Shown: positions 6,240-13,239 of the stretch, piece after piece
How positions within the stretch are numbered: the first letter of the stretch is position 1
Layout: each line of letters starts with the position of its first letter
NCBI GenBank assembly: GCA_910586675.1
Contig: CAJUJO010000026.1
Location: 1 to 21,774, forward strand
Length of the DNA: 21,774 nt
Origin: an uncultured Christensenellaceae bacterium
Lineage (GTDB): Bacteria; Bacillota; Clostridia; Christensenellales; Borkfalkiaceae
Reading direction: 5' to 3'
Program-made: the position numbers and the translations under genes
The notes under the pieces: model-generated
Seen by the model: only the letters and a program-made list of their open reading frames with translations
What the model was told of the DNA's origin: nothing
Database searches by the model: none

Positions 6240-7658
6240 TTAAGACACATCAGAAGCAAGCTCCCCGCCCTTCTCTTTTTTGCGGCGACTGCATTTTGCC
6301 CGTTTTCCCTTTCCGCGCATGACGACGAAGTACGTTATTACGAGGAATAGATCCGCTGCCAGCCACGCCGTGGAGTTGGAAAGGCAAATCCCCGTAAACC
6401 CCCATAAAGATACGAACAGAAGCGAAGCGATTACCCTTCCCGCGACTTCGGTAACGCCCGCGAACATGGACACGGTGCTTTTCCCGATTCCTTGCAACGT
6501 ATTGCGGTAAACGAAAATCGTACCGAGAAGCACGTAACAAAGACTCTGAAAGAGGAGGTACTGTTTGCCGTATGCGAGCATCTGCCCGAATCCGACGCCG
6601 GCATCGGTATTCCCGTCCGTCGTGAGAAAGAGATACATGAGCGGCTCCGCAAGCCCGACGCAGACGACGATGCCGAGCGCCGCGCTTGCAAGCGTATAGA
6701 TCATGCCGACGAACACTCCCTTGCGAATGCGCGTATAATCGCCAGCGCCGTAGTTCTGCCCCGCATACGTCGCCATCGCCGTGCCGAGCGCGGCAAAGGT
6801 CTGCGTTGCAAGCGCGTCGATTTTAGAGGCAGCGGCATATGCGGTTACGGCGCCGGGGAGAGAATCGTTCAGCCCGTTGAGCGCCGTCTGCTGCACCATA
6901 CAGCCGATCGCCGTAATGGAAAATTGCAGCGCCATGGGAAGCCCGATGGCGATATGTCCGCCCGCGAGCCGCCAATTCCATTTCCAGTCCTCTCTTTTGA
7001 GGCGGAGAATCGGGTAACGTTTCAGCATATATACGAGGCACGCCGCACCCGATAAAAGCTGACTGACAATGGTGGCGAGCGCCGCGCCGCAGTAATGCAT
7101 TTTGAATCCGACGATAAACGCAAAGTCGAGCGCAATATTGAGAACCGCCGCAACGATGAGAAAGACGAGCGGCGTTTTGGAATCGCCGAGCGCGCGCAGC
7201 ACGCCCGCGAGAATGTTATAAAACACCGTTGCGCCCATACCCCAGAAGATGGTGGAAAGATAGGAGTAGGCATAATCGAAATATTCCGCGGGCGTATCCA
7301 TGAGCCGAAGAAGGGGCGCCGTGAGCGGCACGGCGATCGCCGTGAGAAGCGCCGTTATGACCACGCAGAGCATGAAACTCATAGCGGCGGCAACGCGCAC
7401 GCCCTTTTCGTCGCCAGCGCCGAAGCGCTGCGCTACGCGCACGGAAAAGCCCGAGGTGAGCCCGTTGACGAATCCGAGAATCAAAAAAGAAATAGGCCCC
7501 GTAAGCCCTACGCCCGTAAAAGCGGCGGTGTTCACCGTTTTCCCGACGATGACGGTATCAGCCATGTTATACAGCTGCTGAAAAACGCATCCGATAAACA
7601 CGGGAAGCGCAAACAGAAGGATAAGCTTAAAGGGATTGCCTTTCGTTAAGTCTTTCAT
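6240..7658 (-). CDS. MATE-family multidrug/metabolite exporter
   Basis: A 472-residue polytopic protein of the MATE family, which exports cationic drugs or metabolites using a Na+ or H+ gradient. The N-terminus MKDLTKGNPFKLILLFALPV followed by FQQLYNMADTVIVGK is the classic start of the DinF/NorM-like branch in Firmicutes, and the repeat in the second half (LPMALQFSITAIGCMVQQTA) marks the internal duplication; about 12 hydrophobic segments can be traced. The tail (RGKGKRAKCSRRKKEKGG) is basic and cytoplasmic. Start: ATG at 7658, but only a weak GGAAA site is near, inside a small hairpin (TTTCCGC/GCGGAAA, 7667-7688). It is transcribed alone, with a promoter at 7741-7769 and a terminator after the stop. 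Substrate cannot be predicted. Confidence 0.92.
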   Translation of the reverse strand: MKDLTKGNPFKLILLFALPVFIGCVFQQLYNMADTVIVGKTVNTAAFTGVGLTGPISFLILGFVNGLTSGFSVRVAQRFGAGDEKGVRVAAAMSFMLCVVITALLTAIAVPLTAPLLRLMDTPAEYFDYAYSYLSTIFWGMGATVFYNILAGVLRALGDSKTPLVFLIVAAVLNIALDFAFIVGFKMHYCGAALATIVSQLLSGAACLVYMLKRYPILRLKREDWKWNWRLAGGHIAIGLPMALQFSITAIGCMVQQTALNGLNDSLPGAVTAYAAASKIDALATQTFAALGTAMATYAGQNYGAGDYTRIRKGVFVGMIYTLASAALGIVVCVGLAEPLMYLFLTTDGNTDAGVGFGQMLAYGKQYLLFQSLCYVLLGTIFVYRNTLQGIGKSTVSMFAGVTEVAGRVIASLLFVSLWGFTGICLSNSTAWLAADLFLVITYFVVMRGKGKRAKCSRRKKEKGGELASDVS

Positions 7659-7740
7659 AATGAAATTTCCGCTGACGTTTGCGGAAAACCTCCCGAGGGC
7701 GGGCGACGCCCCGTCCGAAAGCCGTTTTTGTTGTTATGAT

Positions 7741-7769
7741 AATATATACCTAATTGTTTAAAAATGCAA
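7741..7769 (-). promoter_or_regulatory. Promoter of the MATE gene
   Basis: On the minus strand TTGCAT (7769-7764) and TATATT (7746-7741) are 17 bases apart. The leader would be about 75 bases, GC-rich and able to form small hairpins around GGGC-GTC-GCCC and next to the start codon. No known riboswitch was recognised in it. Confidence 0.6.
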
Positions 7770-7797
7770 CTTATTTTTCGTATATATTTTATTTGCC

Positions 7798-7837
7798 GTT
7801 AAAATTTCATTATCACAGCTCGCTTGTTAAAATTTCA
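7798..7837. repeat. Two 12-bp direct repeats upstream of the secB-like promoter
   Basis: The 12-mer GTTAAAATTTCA occurs exactly at 7798-7809 and at 7826-7837, 28 bp apart, the second ending nine bases before the -35 box of the secB-like gene. The repeat spacing and place suit a regulator-binding site; the protein is unknown. Confidence 0.6.
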
Positions 7838-7846
7838 CCTTCCCCG

Positions 7847-7875
7847 TTGACATTTGTTTCTATTCGTGGTACAAT
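7847..7875 (+). promoter_or_regulatory. Consensus promoter of the secB-like gene
   Basis: TTGACA (7847-7852) and TACAAT (7870-7875) are separated by exactly 17 bases. The start would be near 7882, giving a leader of about 34 bases with an AGAGGT ribosome binding site. Confidence 0.85.
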
Positions 7876-7915
7876 AGAAGAAACAAGTTGCGAATTTCAA
7901 TCAGAGGTAATTAAA

Positions 7916-8365
7916 ATGATCAAGTACTCCTTAAAAGCACTCACTGCGGACGAACTTTCCTTTAAGGTAAATCCCTTGAAAGCGGCGCCGGACGCCAAAT
8001 TTGAAATCAAGCCCTTTTTCTCCCGCCAAATTCGGCAGGCAAACGAGAACAACAAGATCAACATCGTCATTCTCGAATGCAAAATCGAAAACACGGAAGA
8101 ATCGCCCAAACCCTTTAACCTGCTTGCGCGCTTCGTGGGCGTATTTGAAGTGGAAGACATGAAAACGGATGAAGACAAGCGCATTTTCGCCATCAACGCG
8201 ACGGAGACGATGTTCCCCTACCTGCGCGCGGCGATCACCAACCTTACGGCGGACGCGCTCGTCAATCCGCTCACCCTTCCCGTCGTGCCCGGAGCTACGC
8301 TCTTTCCCGACGACCGCGGTCCCAATCAGTATACGCTGAACTTCGACCCGACCGTGCTTAACTGA
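7916..8365 (+). CDS. SecB-like export chaperone
   Basis: A 149-residue protein resembling SecB, the tetrameric cytosolic chaperone that holds preproteins unfolded. The C-terminal half FPYLRAAITNLTADALVNPL followed by TLPVVPGATLF parallels the SecB signature (LFPYAR..I..L...G.FP...L.P..F..LF). The N-terminal strands with INIVILECKIENTEESP-type residues fit the SecB beta-sheet. Start: the ATG at 7916 has AGAGGT upstream and lies after a consensus promoter, so the longer in-frame ORF from 7754 is ignored. Classical SecB is a proteobacterial protein; Firmicutes carry distant SecB-like proteins, some tied to toxin-antitoxin systems. No toxin or antitoxin gene is adjacent: neighbours are a divergent MATE gene and a convergent cupin. 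Single-gene unit with its own terminator. Confidence 0.7.
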   Translation: MIKYSLKALTADELSFKVNPLKAAPDAKFEIKPFFSRQIRQANENNKINIVILECKIENTEESPKPFNLLARFVGVFEVEDMKTDEDKRIFAINATETMFPYLRAAITNLTADALVNPLTLPVVPGATLFPDDRGPNQYTLNFDPTVLN

Positions 8366-8373
8366 AAAAATGT

Positions 8374-8412
8374 AAAAGCGGCGCCCTCCGAAAATCGGAG
8401 AGCGCCGCTTTC
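8374..8412. terminator. Bidirectional terminator between secB-like gene and cupin
   Basis: AAAGCGGCGC...CTCCG, a four-A loop, and the complement form a stem of about 15 pairs with one internal mismatch, flanked by an A-run on the left and TTT on the right. It serves the convergent genes on both sides. Confidence 0.85.
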
Positions 8413-8424
8413 ATGCGCCTTAAA

Positions 8425-8778
8425 TTAAACGACGACGGCGTCGGTCATCGTGTAGTCTTCCAAAGAACCCGCTTTGACCTGAATACATACATACTTTAAC
8501 GCACCGCCGGCGGAAGCGAACAAGCGCCTTTGCGCAATAGGGGCTACGCGCAACCAATCCCCCGCCGCAAGCGCCACCGTTTCGCCGTCGATCACGGCGG
8601 TTCCCGTTCCGCTCAACACGGCGTAAATTTCTTCGTTTCGTTTGTGGGCATGGACAAACGGAACGCTTTCTCCCGCGGGAAGCGTGTTGATACTGATTTC
8701 CGCACCCGTCAGACCGAGCAAATCGTGAAGCTCGGTGCGCGCGCCTTCCGATACGTGCGTTTTTGCATAACGATTCAT
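8425..8778 (-). CDS. Small single-domain cupin protein
   Basis: A 117-residue single cupin domain. The first cupin motif is clear: ESVPFVHAHKRNEEIYAVLS followed by GTG, with metal ligands His43 and His45 and Glu49 or Glu50. The second motif (AAGDWLRVAPIAQRRLFA) has Arg where the usual third His ligand would be, so metal binding may be altered or absent. Such proteins are annotated as quercetin-dioxygenase-like cupins, but the reaction cannot be told from sequence. A GGAGG site precedes the ATG. It is divergent from an HxlR regulator, with a palindrome between them, so it is probably the regulator's target and might help handle a reactive or quinone-like compound. Nothing in the sequence proves a substrate. 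Confidence 0.8.
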   Translation of the reverse strand: MNRYAKTHVSEGARTELHDLLGLTGAEISINTLPAGESVPFVHAHKRNEEIYAVLSGTGTAVIDGETVALAAGDWLRVAPIAQRRLFASAGGALKYVCIQVKAGSLEDYTMTDAVVV

Positions 8779-8839
8779 AAATAATACCTCCGAAAATAAG
8801 TTTCCCCTATCATAACCGTTCGCGGAAAATTAATCCCGA

Positions 8840-8878
8840 AAGTTACAAATTTATTATCGGATAATAATTTTGTAACTT
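8840..8878. promoter_or_regulatory. Near-perfect palindrome between cupin and HxlR genes: likely operator
   Basis: Two 18-bp arms (AAGTTACAAATTTATTAT and ATAATAATTTTGTAACTT) flank a CGG centre and differ by a single base from perfect symmetry. The half-site core GTAACTT is repeated again at 8880-8886. It lies 24 bases before the -35 of the HxlR gene. HxlR-type regulators bind such palindromes as dimers. Confidence 0.75.
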
Positions 8879-8901
8879 AGTAACTTTTTGAAACTAACGG
8901 G

Positions 8902-8930
8902 TTGACTTTGCGCCTCCGTTCCTTTATACT
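8902..8930 (+). promoter_or_regulatory. Promoter of the HxlR regulator
   Basis: TTGACT (8902-8907) and TATACT (8925-8930) with a 17-base spacer; AAGGAG follows and the ATG is at 8952, so the leader is about 15 bases. Confidence 0.8.
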
Positions 8931-8951
8931 GTACAAAAAGGAGTCGATGTT

Positions 8952-9275
8952 ATGCTGACCAAAGAAGAATTACCCGAATGTCCCGTCGCCGCCACGGTGC
9001 GGCTGATCGGAAACAAATGGAAGTTGCTCATTTTACGCAACCTGATTTATCACGAAAAACAACGATTTACCGATTTTGCGAAAACCGTTGAAGGAATCAG
9101 CAAAAAGGTGCTGACCGATAATCTCCGCGCGCTGGAAAAGGACGGACTCGTGGAACGGGAGGTTTTCGCCGAAGTGCCGCCGCGCGTGGAATATTCGCTC
9201 ACCGAACTCGGAAAGACCTTAAAGCCCGTTTTGGACGCGATGTACGATTGGGGTAACGACTATAAAAAATATTGA
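8952..9275 (+). CDS. HxlR-family transcriptional regulator with one N-terminal cysteine
   Basis: A 107-residue winged-helix protein of the HxlR family. The signature CPVAATVRLIGNKWKLLILR (residues 10-29) and the recognition region with GISKKVLTDNLRALEKDGLV and the wing EVPPRVEYSLTELGKTLKPV are all present. Cys10 is the only cysteine in the protein, at the place used by the redox-sensing HxlR proteins YodB, CatR and HypR of Bacillus subtilis, which respond to quinones or disulfide stress. A similar role here is inferred. The gene is divergent from the cupin gene and preceded by a consensus promoter and a large palindrome, so autoregulation and control of the cupin are likely. The stop codon lies in the stem of the following terminator. 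Confidence 0.92.
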   Translation: MLTKEELPECPVAATVRLIGNKWKLLILRNLIYHEKQRFTDFAKTVEGISKKVLTDNLRALEKDGLVEREVFAEVPPRVEYSLTELGKTLKPVLDAMYDWGNDYKKY

Positions 9276-9323
9276 TAACGCAATCCCGCCCGCGCTTATT
9301 TTGCGCGGGCGGGATTGCGTTAT
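9275..9323. terminator. Perfect 21-bp bidirectional terminator
   Basis: ATAACGCAATCCCGCCCGCG (plus one C) pairs perfectly with 9303-9323 around a seven-base TTATTTT loop. It overlaps the stop codon of the HxlR gene on one side and that of the hydrolase on the other, so one element ends both converging units. Confidence 0.9.
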
Positions 9324-10207
9324 TTATTTACGACGTTATCGAAAAATGCGAGCATTGCGCCCCACTTATTTTCACGCCCCTCCTCCTCGTTGAGAAATTC
9401 GTGCCGCGAATCGGGGAAGAGAACGAGCTTCACGCTTTTCATCTTCGCCTTCTTCAAATAGAACATGCATAATTTTTCCATTCCCTTGCCCTTATCGCCG
9501 ACGGGATCTTCCGCGCCCGCAATCAGAAGAAGGGGCAAATTTTTGTTCAAACCTTTGATGTACCTGCGGGTATAAAGTTTTTTCAGCCCGCGGAAAAAAT
9601 CGGCGTAAAAACGATTGGAGCAGATAAATCCACAAAACGGATCGCCGTGATAACGCGCGTTATTTTCGGCATCGCCGCTCAGCCATTCGCCATCCTCGAA
9701 CTGTTTGGAATATTTCCCGAAAGAAAGCTTTTCGATGAGCTTGGCGGGTTTTTTCTCCTTTCCGCAACGAGCGACGAAAGAACCGAGATAAACCTCGAAG
9801 TCCTTTTTGTAATTGCTACCGCCAATGACGGCGCCGTCGATCTTGTCGCCGTATTTGCCGATATAACTCTGCGTGAGGAAAGAACCGTAAGAAAATCCGA
9901 ACACGAAATATTTCAGCTCGGGATATTGCGCGCGGTAATAGTCGGTAATGCAGCCCTCGTCGCGCACGGTGTCGGCAAACATGTCTCCCTTGCAATAGCC
10001 GAGGCTGTCCTTATCCGTTTCCCCGTGCCCACGGTGGTCGTCCGCGACGACCAGATATCCGTTTTCGTTCAGAAAGCGGGCGAACGCGTCGTAACGGGCG
10101 CCGTGCTCCGTCATACCGTGCACGATCTGCACGATTCCCTTCGGATTTTCCGCATCCAACCATTCCCGCACATAAATTTTCTTTCCGTCAAAGCTCTTAA
10201 ATTCCAT
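9320..10207 (-). CDS. Alpha/beta hydrolase, lysophospholipase/monoacylglycerol-lipase type
   Basis: A 295-residue serine hydrolase of the Hydrolase_4 (PF12146) type, which cleaves fatty-acid monoesters such as lysophospholipids or monoacylglycerols. Family landmarks: GIVQIVHGMTEHGARYDAFA (oxyanion hole region), VVADDHRGHGET, the nucleophile elbow GFSYGS in YFVFGFSYGSFLTQ, the acidic residue in LLIAGAEDPVG, and the catalytic His in FPDSRHEFLNE. All three catalytic residues are present. No signal peptide is seen, so it is cytoplasmic or membrane-associated. The start at 10207 (MEFKSFDGKK) is preferred to the in-frame codon at 10231 because GAGAGG lies six bases before it. Single-gene unit with its own promoter. 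The exact substrate is open. Confidence 0.9.
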   Translation of the reverse strand: MEFKSFDGKKIYVREWLDAENPKGIVQIVHGMTEHGARYDAFARFLNENGYLVVADDHRGHGETDKDSLGYCKGDMFADTVRDEGCITDYYRAQYPELKYFVFGFSYGSFLTQSYIGKYGDKIDGAVIGGSNYKKDFEVYLGSFVARCGKEKKPAKLIEKLSFGKYSKQFEDGEWLSGDAENNARYHGDPFCGFICSNRFYADFFRGLKKLYTRRYIKGLNKNLPLLLIAGAEDPVGDKGKGMEKLCMFYLKKAKMKSVKLVLFPDSRHEFLNEEEGRENKWGAMLAFFDNVVNK

Positions 10208-10252
10208 TTCATCCTCTCCCGTAACGGACAATAATCCGCTGTTTTCTACATT

Positions 10253-10280
10253 ATTATAACACAGAAGCAGAGAATTTCAA
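10253..10280 (-). promoter_or_regulatory. Promoter of the hydrolase gene
   Basis: On the minus strand TTGAAA (10280-10275) and TATAAT (10258-10253), spacer 16. Start near 10246, leader about 40 bases. Confidence 0.75.
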
Positions 10281-10373
10281 CGATTTTACGTATTTTACTT
10301 GAAAAAAACCTGCATTGCGCCTGAATTTACCTTAAATTTCCTTCGTTTCCTTTTTATTACCTGCATAAAACAC

Positions 10374-10403
10374 TTGATTTTGCGCTCCTCCCTTTGATAC
10401 AAT
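10374..10403 (+). promoter_or_regulatory. Promoter of the NlpC/P60 lipoprotein gene
   Basis: TTGATT (10374-10379) and TACAAT (10398-10403), spacer 18. Start near 10410, leader about 40 bases, AAAGGAAGG before the ATG at 10450. Confidence 0.7.
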
Positions 10404-10449
10404 GACGTACCGACCCAAAACGTCGGAAATTTACAAAGGAAGGTTCACC

Positions 10450-11364
10450 ATGAATCAGAAACTTTTCAAACCTGCCGTCTGCGCGCTTGCGGCGGCGCTC
10501 TGCATTCTCCCTGCGGCGGCTTGCTCGCCCGAGGCGAACGGGGAAGGCTCCGATACGGAAATCACGGCGCCCCTTCCCGAACCCGACCAGACGCCCCCCG
10601 TGCTTCCACCCGAAGATATGGAAGAGCCCACGCCGCCCGAAGCGCCTTCCGCGCCGGAAAACCCGCCTGCGGAAGACCCTGCGCCCGAGCTTCCCCCCGA
10701 GGAAGAATCGGAGCCGCCCCAGCCCATGAAAGCAAAATATATCTACGTTCGCTCCAACGGACTGAACGTACGGGCGGGAGCGGGTACGTCTTACACTTCT
10801 TTGGGTCAAGTGGAAAGCGACATTCTGCTTAAATACACCGGTACGGTGGGCGACTGGTACGAAACAACCTATAAAAACCGTACGGCGTACGTAAGCGCCA
10901 AATCCGTTTACACTTCGGTTACCTTGCTCGACAAGGGGGAATCGGACGTGGAAAACGTGATAGAAGAAGGTCTGCGCCTGATCGGCGTGCCCTACGTATA
11001 CGGCGCGGTGCGCCTGCACGACGGAAAGGGCAATTTTTTGAAAGGCTTTACCGTAAAGCAGTTCGACTGCTCATCGCTCATGCAATATATCTTTTATCAG
11101 GGCGCGGGCGTCAAGCTGGACGTTACCACGCGCACGCAGGTCGTACAGGGCAAAGCCGTGGAAAGAAGCAACTTAAAGCGCGGAGATCTGATGTTCTTTA
11201 CCAACGCTTCGCGCAAGGATAAAGTCGGCGTGGAGCGCATCGGACACGTAGCCATGTATATGGGCGACAACTATATCCTGCACACGGCGTCCGACTATGC
11301 GAAGGTGGAACAAATTTCCGCTACGCGCTGGAGCTACTATATCACGGCGCGGCGAATGTTCTAA
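10450..11364 (+). CDS. Lipoprotein cell-wall endopeptidase with SH3b and NlpC/P60 domains
   Basis: A 304-residue surface hydrolase that should cut peptide stems of peptidoglycan. Residues 1-24 are a signal peptide with AAAC as lipobox (Cys25; Ala rather than Leu at -3, so lipidation is likely but not certain). Residues 31-93 are a Pro/Glu-rich spacer that could cross the wall. Residues about 95-156 are an SH3b domain (VRSNGLNVRAGAGTSYTSLG). Residues about 165-304 are an NlpC/P60 domain with Cys207 in FDCSSLMQY, His266 in IGHVAMYMG and His278 in LHTAS, the complete catalytic triad. The start at 10450 has AAAGGAAGG upstream and gives a proper signal peptide; the longer ORF from 10402 begins near the predicted transcription start. 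Monocistronic. Confidence 0.9.
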   Translation: MNQKLFKPAVCALAAALCILPAAACSPEANGEGSDTEITAPLPEPDQTPPVLPPEDMEEPTPPEAPSAPENPPAEDPAPELPPEEESEPPQPMKAKYIYVRSNGLNVRAGAGTSYTSLGQVESDILLKYTGTVGDWYETTYKNRTAYVSAKSVYTSVTLLDKGESDVENVIEEGLRLIGVPYVYGAVRLHDGKGNFLKGFTVKQFDCSSLMQYIFYQGAGVKLDVTTRTQVVQGKAVERSNLKRGDLMFFTNASRKDKVGVERIGHVAMYMGDNYILHTASDYAKVEQISATRWSYYITARRMF

Positions 11365-11399
11365 GCGGCGCTTGAAAAACGGAAAAAACAACAAACGGT

Positions 11400-11418
11400 C
11401 GGCGGAGCTCTGCTCCGC
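11400..11418. terminator. Short palindrome after the lipoprotein gene
   Basis: GCGGAGCTCTGCTCCGC is a near-perfect palindrome ending where the -35 of the next promoter starts; TTGACTTTTT follows. It could be a weak terminator of the lipoprotein gene or a regulator site for the next promoter. Confidence 0.4.
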
Positions 11419-11448
11419 TTGACTTTTTATGTTGCGGTATCCTATAAT
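11419..11448 (+). promoter_or_regulatory. Promoter of the histidinol-phosphatase gene, abutting the start codon
   Basis: TTGACT (11419-11424) and TATAAT (11443-11448), spacer 18. The ATG at 11455 begins seven bases after the -10 box, where transcription should start, so the mRNA is likely leaderless or nearly so. Confidence 0.75.
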
Positions 11449-11454
11449 GAAGTT

Positions 11455-12282
11455 ATGATACTCACTGACGTGCATACGCATTCCGCCTTTTCCGCGGACG
11501 GAACATCTCCTCTTTCGGAAATGGTAAATACGGCAAAAAAAGCGGGTTTCCGCTATTTCGGCGTTTCCGAACATTTCGACTACGATTACAAAACGCAGGG
11601 AATCACGGCGCAGGGCAAACCGATACGCGTAATCGACGTGCCCGCGTATTTTGCCGCCGCCCGCGTCCTGCAACGGCAAACGGAAAGCGAAAATTTCCGT
11701 CTGCTCGCCGGCGGGGAGTTCGGCTTCGCAAACAAAAAAGAATGCTTTGACTTATACGCGGAAATCGCGGAAAAATACCGTCCCGATTTTATCGTAAACA
11801 GCGTGCACACGTGCGCGGGGCGCGATTGCTTTTTCACCGATTATTTTGACGGAAAGACCAAAGAATACGCCTATTCCCTTTACCTCGAAAAGGTGCTGGA
11901 AAGTCTGGAAGCTCCCTACCCCTTCGACGTCGTCGCCCACGTCGGCTACGTCGCCCGCAACGCGCCCTATCCCGACCCCAAACTGCGCTACGAAGAGTAT
12001 TCCGATTTGCTGGACGGCATTCTCCGCGAAATCGCCGCAAAGAATAAAATTCTCGAAGTCAACACCTCCGCCCGTACGGCAGGGAGCGCGTTTTTGCCCG
12101 ATACCGATATTTTGACGCGGTATTTTCAATTGGGCGGACGGGAAATTACCTTCTCTTCCGACGCGCACGCCCCCTCCCGCATCGGAGAAAAACGGGATAC
12201 CGTATGCGAAGCGCTCAAACGGATCGGGTTTTCCTTTATCACCGTTCCCGACTGCGGGAAGCGCATTAAAGTCGGAATATAA
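11455..12282 (+). CDS. PHP-family histidinol phosphatase
   Basis: A 275-residue metallophosphoesterase of the PHP family, HisK/HisJ branch, which removes phosphate from L-histidinol phosphate in histidine synthesis. Metal-binding motifs in order: DVHTHS (Asp5, His7, His9), SEHFD (His40), GGEFGF (Glu), VNSVHT, VVAHVGY and SSDAHAPSRIG. All ligands of the trinuclear site are present. The ATG at 11455 is chosen because it gives MILTDVHTHS, the normal N-terminus; there is no Shine-Dalgarno site, and the promoter's -10 box ends seven bases upstream. A TTG at 11419 would lie inside the promoter. No other histidine genes are near, so a different phosphoester substrate is possible. Confidence 0.85.
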   Translation: MILTDVHTHSAFSADGTSPLSEMVNTAKKAGFRYFGVSEHFDYDYKTQGITAQGKPIRVIDVPAYFAAARVLQRQTESENFRLLAGGEFGFANKKECFDLYAEIAEKYRPDFIVNSVHTCAGRDCFFTDYFDGKTKEYAYSLYLEKVLESLEAPYPFDVVAHVGYVARNAPYPDPKLRYEEYSDLLDGILREIAAKNKILEVNTSARTAGSAFLPDTDILTRYFQLGGREITFSSDAHAPSRIGEKRDTVCEALKRIGFSFITVPDCGKRIKVGI

Positions 12283-12294
12283 TCCTGATGAAAC

Positions 12295-12319
12295 AAAAAG
12301 CCCCCGCGGGGGCTTTTTT
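12295..12319. terminator. Bidirectional terminator between the phosphatase gene and rsmA
   Basis: GCCCCCGCGGGGGC (12300-12313) flanked by AAAAA on the left and TTTTTT on the right. Symmetric, so it ends both converging genes. Confidence 0.9.
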
Positions 12320-13157
12320 ATTTGATATGACCTTTTTCAAACAGCAAATCGGAAAGGCGGGCGAGCCGTTCGGGCGGAAGCGTTTCCCCGCGCACGCCCT
12401 CGGCGATTTCCGCCGCCGACAAAATTTCCTTCGCCTGCTCCCGCGAAAGGCGGAAGCACGCCAAAAGATTGTTTTCCAACGTTTTTCTCCTGCTTAAAAA
12501 GGCGCAGCGCACCGTCTCGCGGTACGCCTTCGCGCTTTTGACGGGAATGCGATCCTTTACGAACGACATGTTTACGACCGCCGAATCGACGTTCGGGCGG
12601 GGAATGAACATGGCGCGCGGCACCCTGCGCGCCACGCGACATTCGGCAACGCGCGCGATCGCCGCGGTAACCGCGCCGTATTCGGGCGTACCCGCCGCCG
12701 CGCAGAAGCGTTCGGCGACCTCCTCCTGCACCATGACGGTGAGACTTTTGCACCCCTTCGCTTCCTCGATAAAGCGCATGACGACGGGCGTCGTTACGTA
12801 ATAAGGCAAATTCGCCGCAACGACATATTCTTTCAGCTCCGCTTCGAGCGCGACAAGATCGCACTTCATGAAATCGCGGAAGACAATTTCGGCGTTATCG
12901 CACCCCGCCAGCGCTTCGGCGAGCACAGGCTGCAAGCTCCTGTCGATTTCAAACGCGACGACGCGTTTCGCCTTCTCGCACAGCGCGCGCGTAAGCGCGC
13001 CCGCGCCCGCGCCGATTTCCAGAACCGTCGTATCCTTTGTAATGCCGGCATCGGCGGCGATGGCGGAAAGCAAATTTTTATCGGTCAGAAAATTCTGCCC
13101 GAACTGTTTTTTGAACTGAAAGCCGCAGCTTTTCAGAATATCGTTGATTTCCCGCAC
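12318..13157 (-). CDS. rsmA: 16S rRNA dimethyladenosine transferase RsmA/KsgA
   Basis: A 279-residue SAM-dependent enzyme that dimethylates the two adjacent adenosines in the 3' terminal hairpin of 16S rRNA during small-subunit maturation. Landmarks: KKQFGQNFLTDKNLL (N-terminal family motif), the SAM site VLEIGAGAGALTRAL, the acidic residue in VVAFEIDRSL, FRDFMKCD, and the catalytic NLPYYVTTPVVMRF. The C-terminal helical domain contains SRRKTLENNLLACF. The start is a GTG at 13157, preceded by GAGGT; ATG alternatives would remove conserved residues. Normal length. Transcribed alone from a promoter at 13181-13209. Confidence 0.95.
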   Translation of the reverse strand: MREINDILKSCGFQFKKQFGQNFLTDKNLLSAIAADAGITKDTTVLEIGAGAGALTRALCEKAKRVVAFEIDRSLQPVLAEALAGCDNAEIVFRDFMKCDLVALEAELKEYVVAANLPYYVTTPVVMRFIEEAKGCKSLTVMVQEEVAERFCAAAGTPEYGAVTAAIARVAECRVARRVPRAMFIPRPNVDSAVVNMSFVKDRIPVKSAKAYRETVRCAFLSRRKTLENNLLACFRLSREQAKEILSAAEIAEGVRGETLPPERLARLSDLLFEKGHIK

Positions 13158-13180
13158 CGATCGACCTCGCTAACGCGTAT

Positions 13181-13209
13181 ATTTTATCATAGGCTTACGC
13201 AAACTGCAA
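13181..13209 (-). promoter_or_regulatory. Promoter of rsmA
   Basis: On the minus strand TTGCAG (13209-13204) and TAAAAT (13186-13181), spacer 17. The leader would be about 17 bases. Confidence 0.65.
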
Positions 13210-13211
13210 GC

Positions 13212-13223
13212 GTAAACGTTTAC
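13212..13223. promoter_or_regulatory. 12-bp palindrome just upstream of the rsmA promoter
   Basis: GTAAACGTTTAC is perfectly symmetric and lies two bases upstream of the -35 of the rsmA promoter on the minus strand. It has the central CG of LacI-family operators and differs at two outer positions from a CcpA site. Binding is unproven. Confidence 0.35.
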
Positions 13224-13239
13224 CTTACCGAAGAAAAGA

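Noticed and set aside
10455..11019. Minus-strand ORFs opposite the lipoprotein gene, one of them Ser/Gly-rich
   Set aside because: Their repetitive composition mirrors the Pro/Glu-rich linker on the real coding strand.
12288..12497. Plus-strand ORF of 69 codons after the histidinol-phosphatase gene
   Set aside because: It begins in the terminator and runs antisense to the end of rsmA; no ribosome binding site or family pattern.
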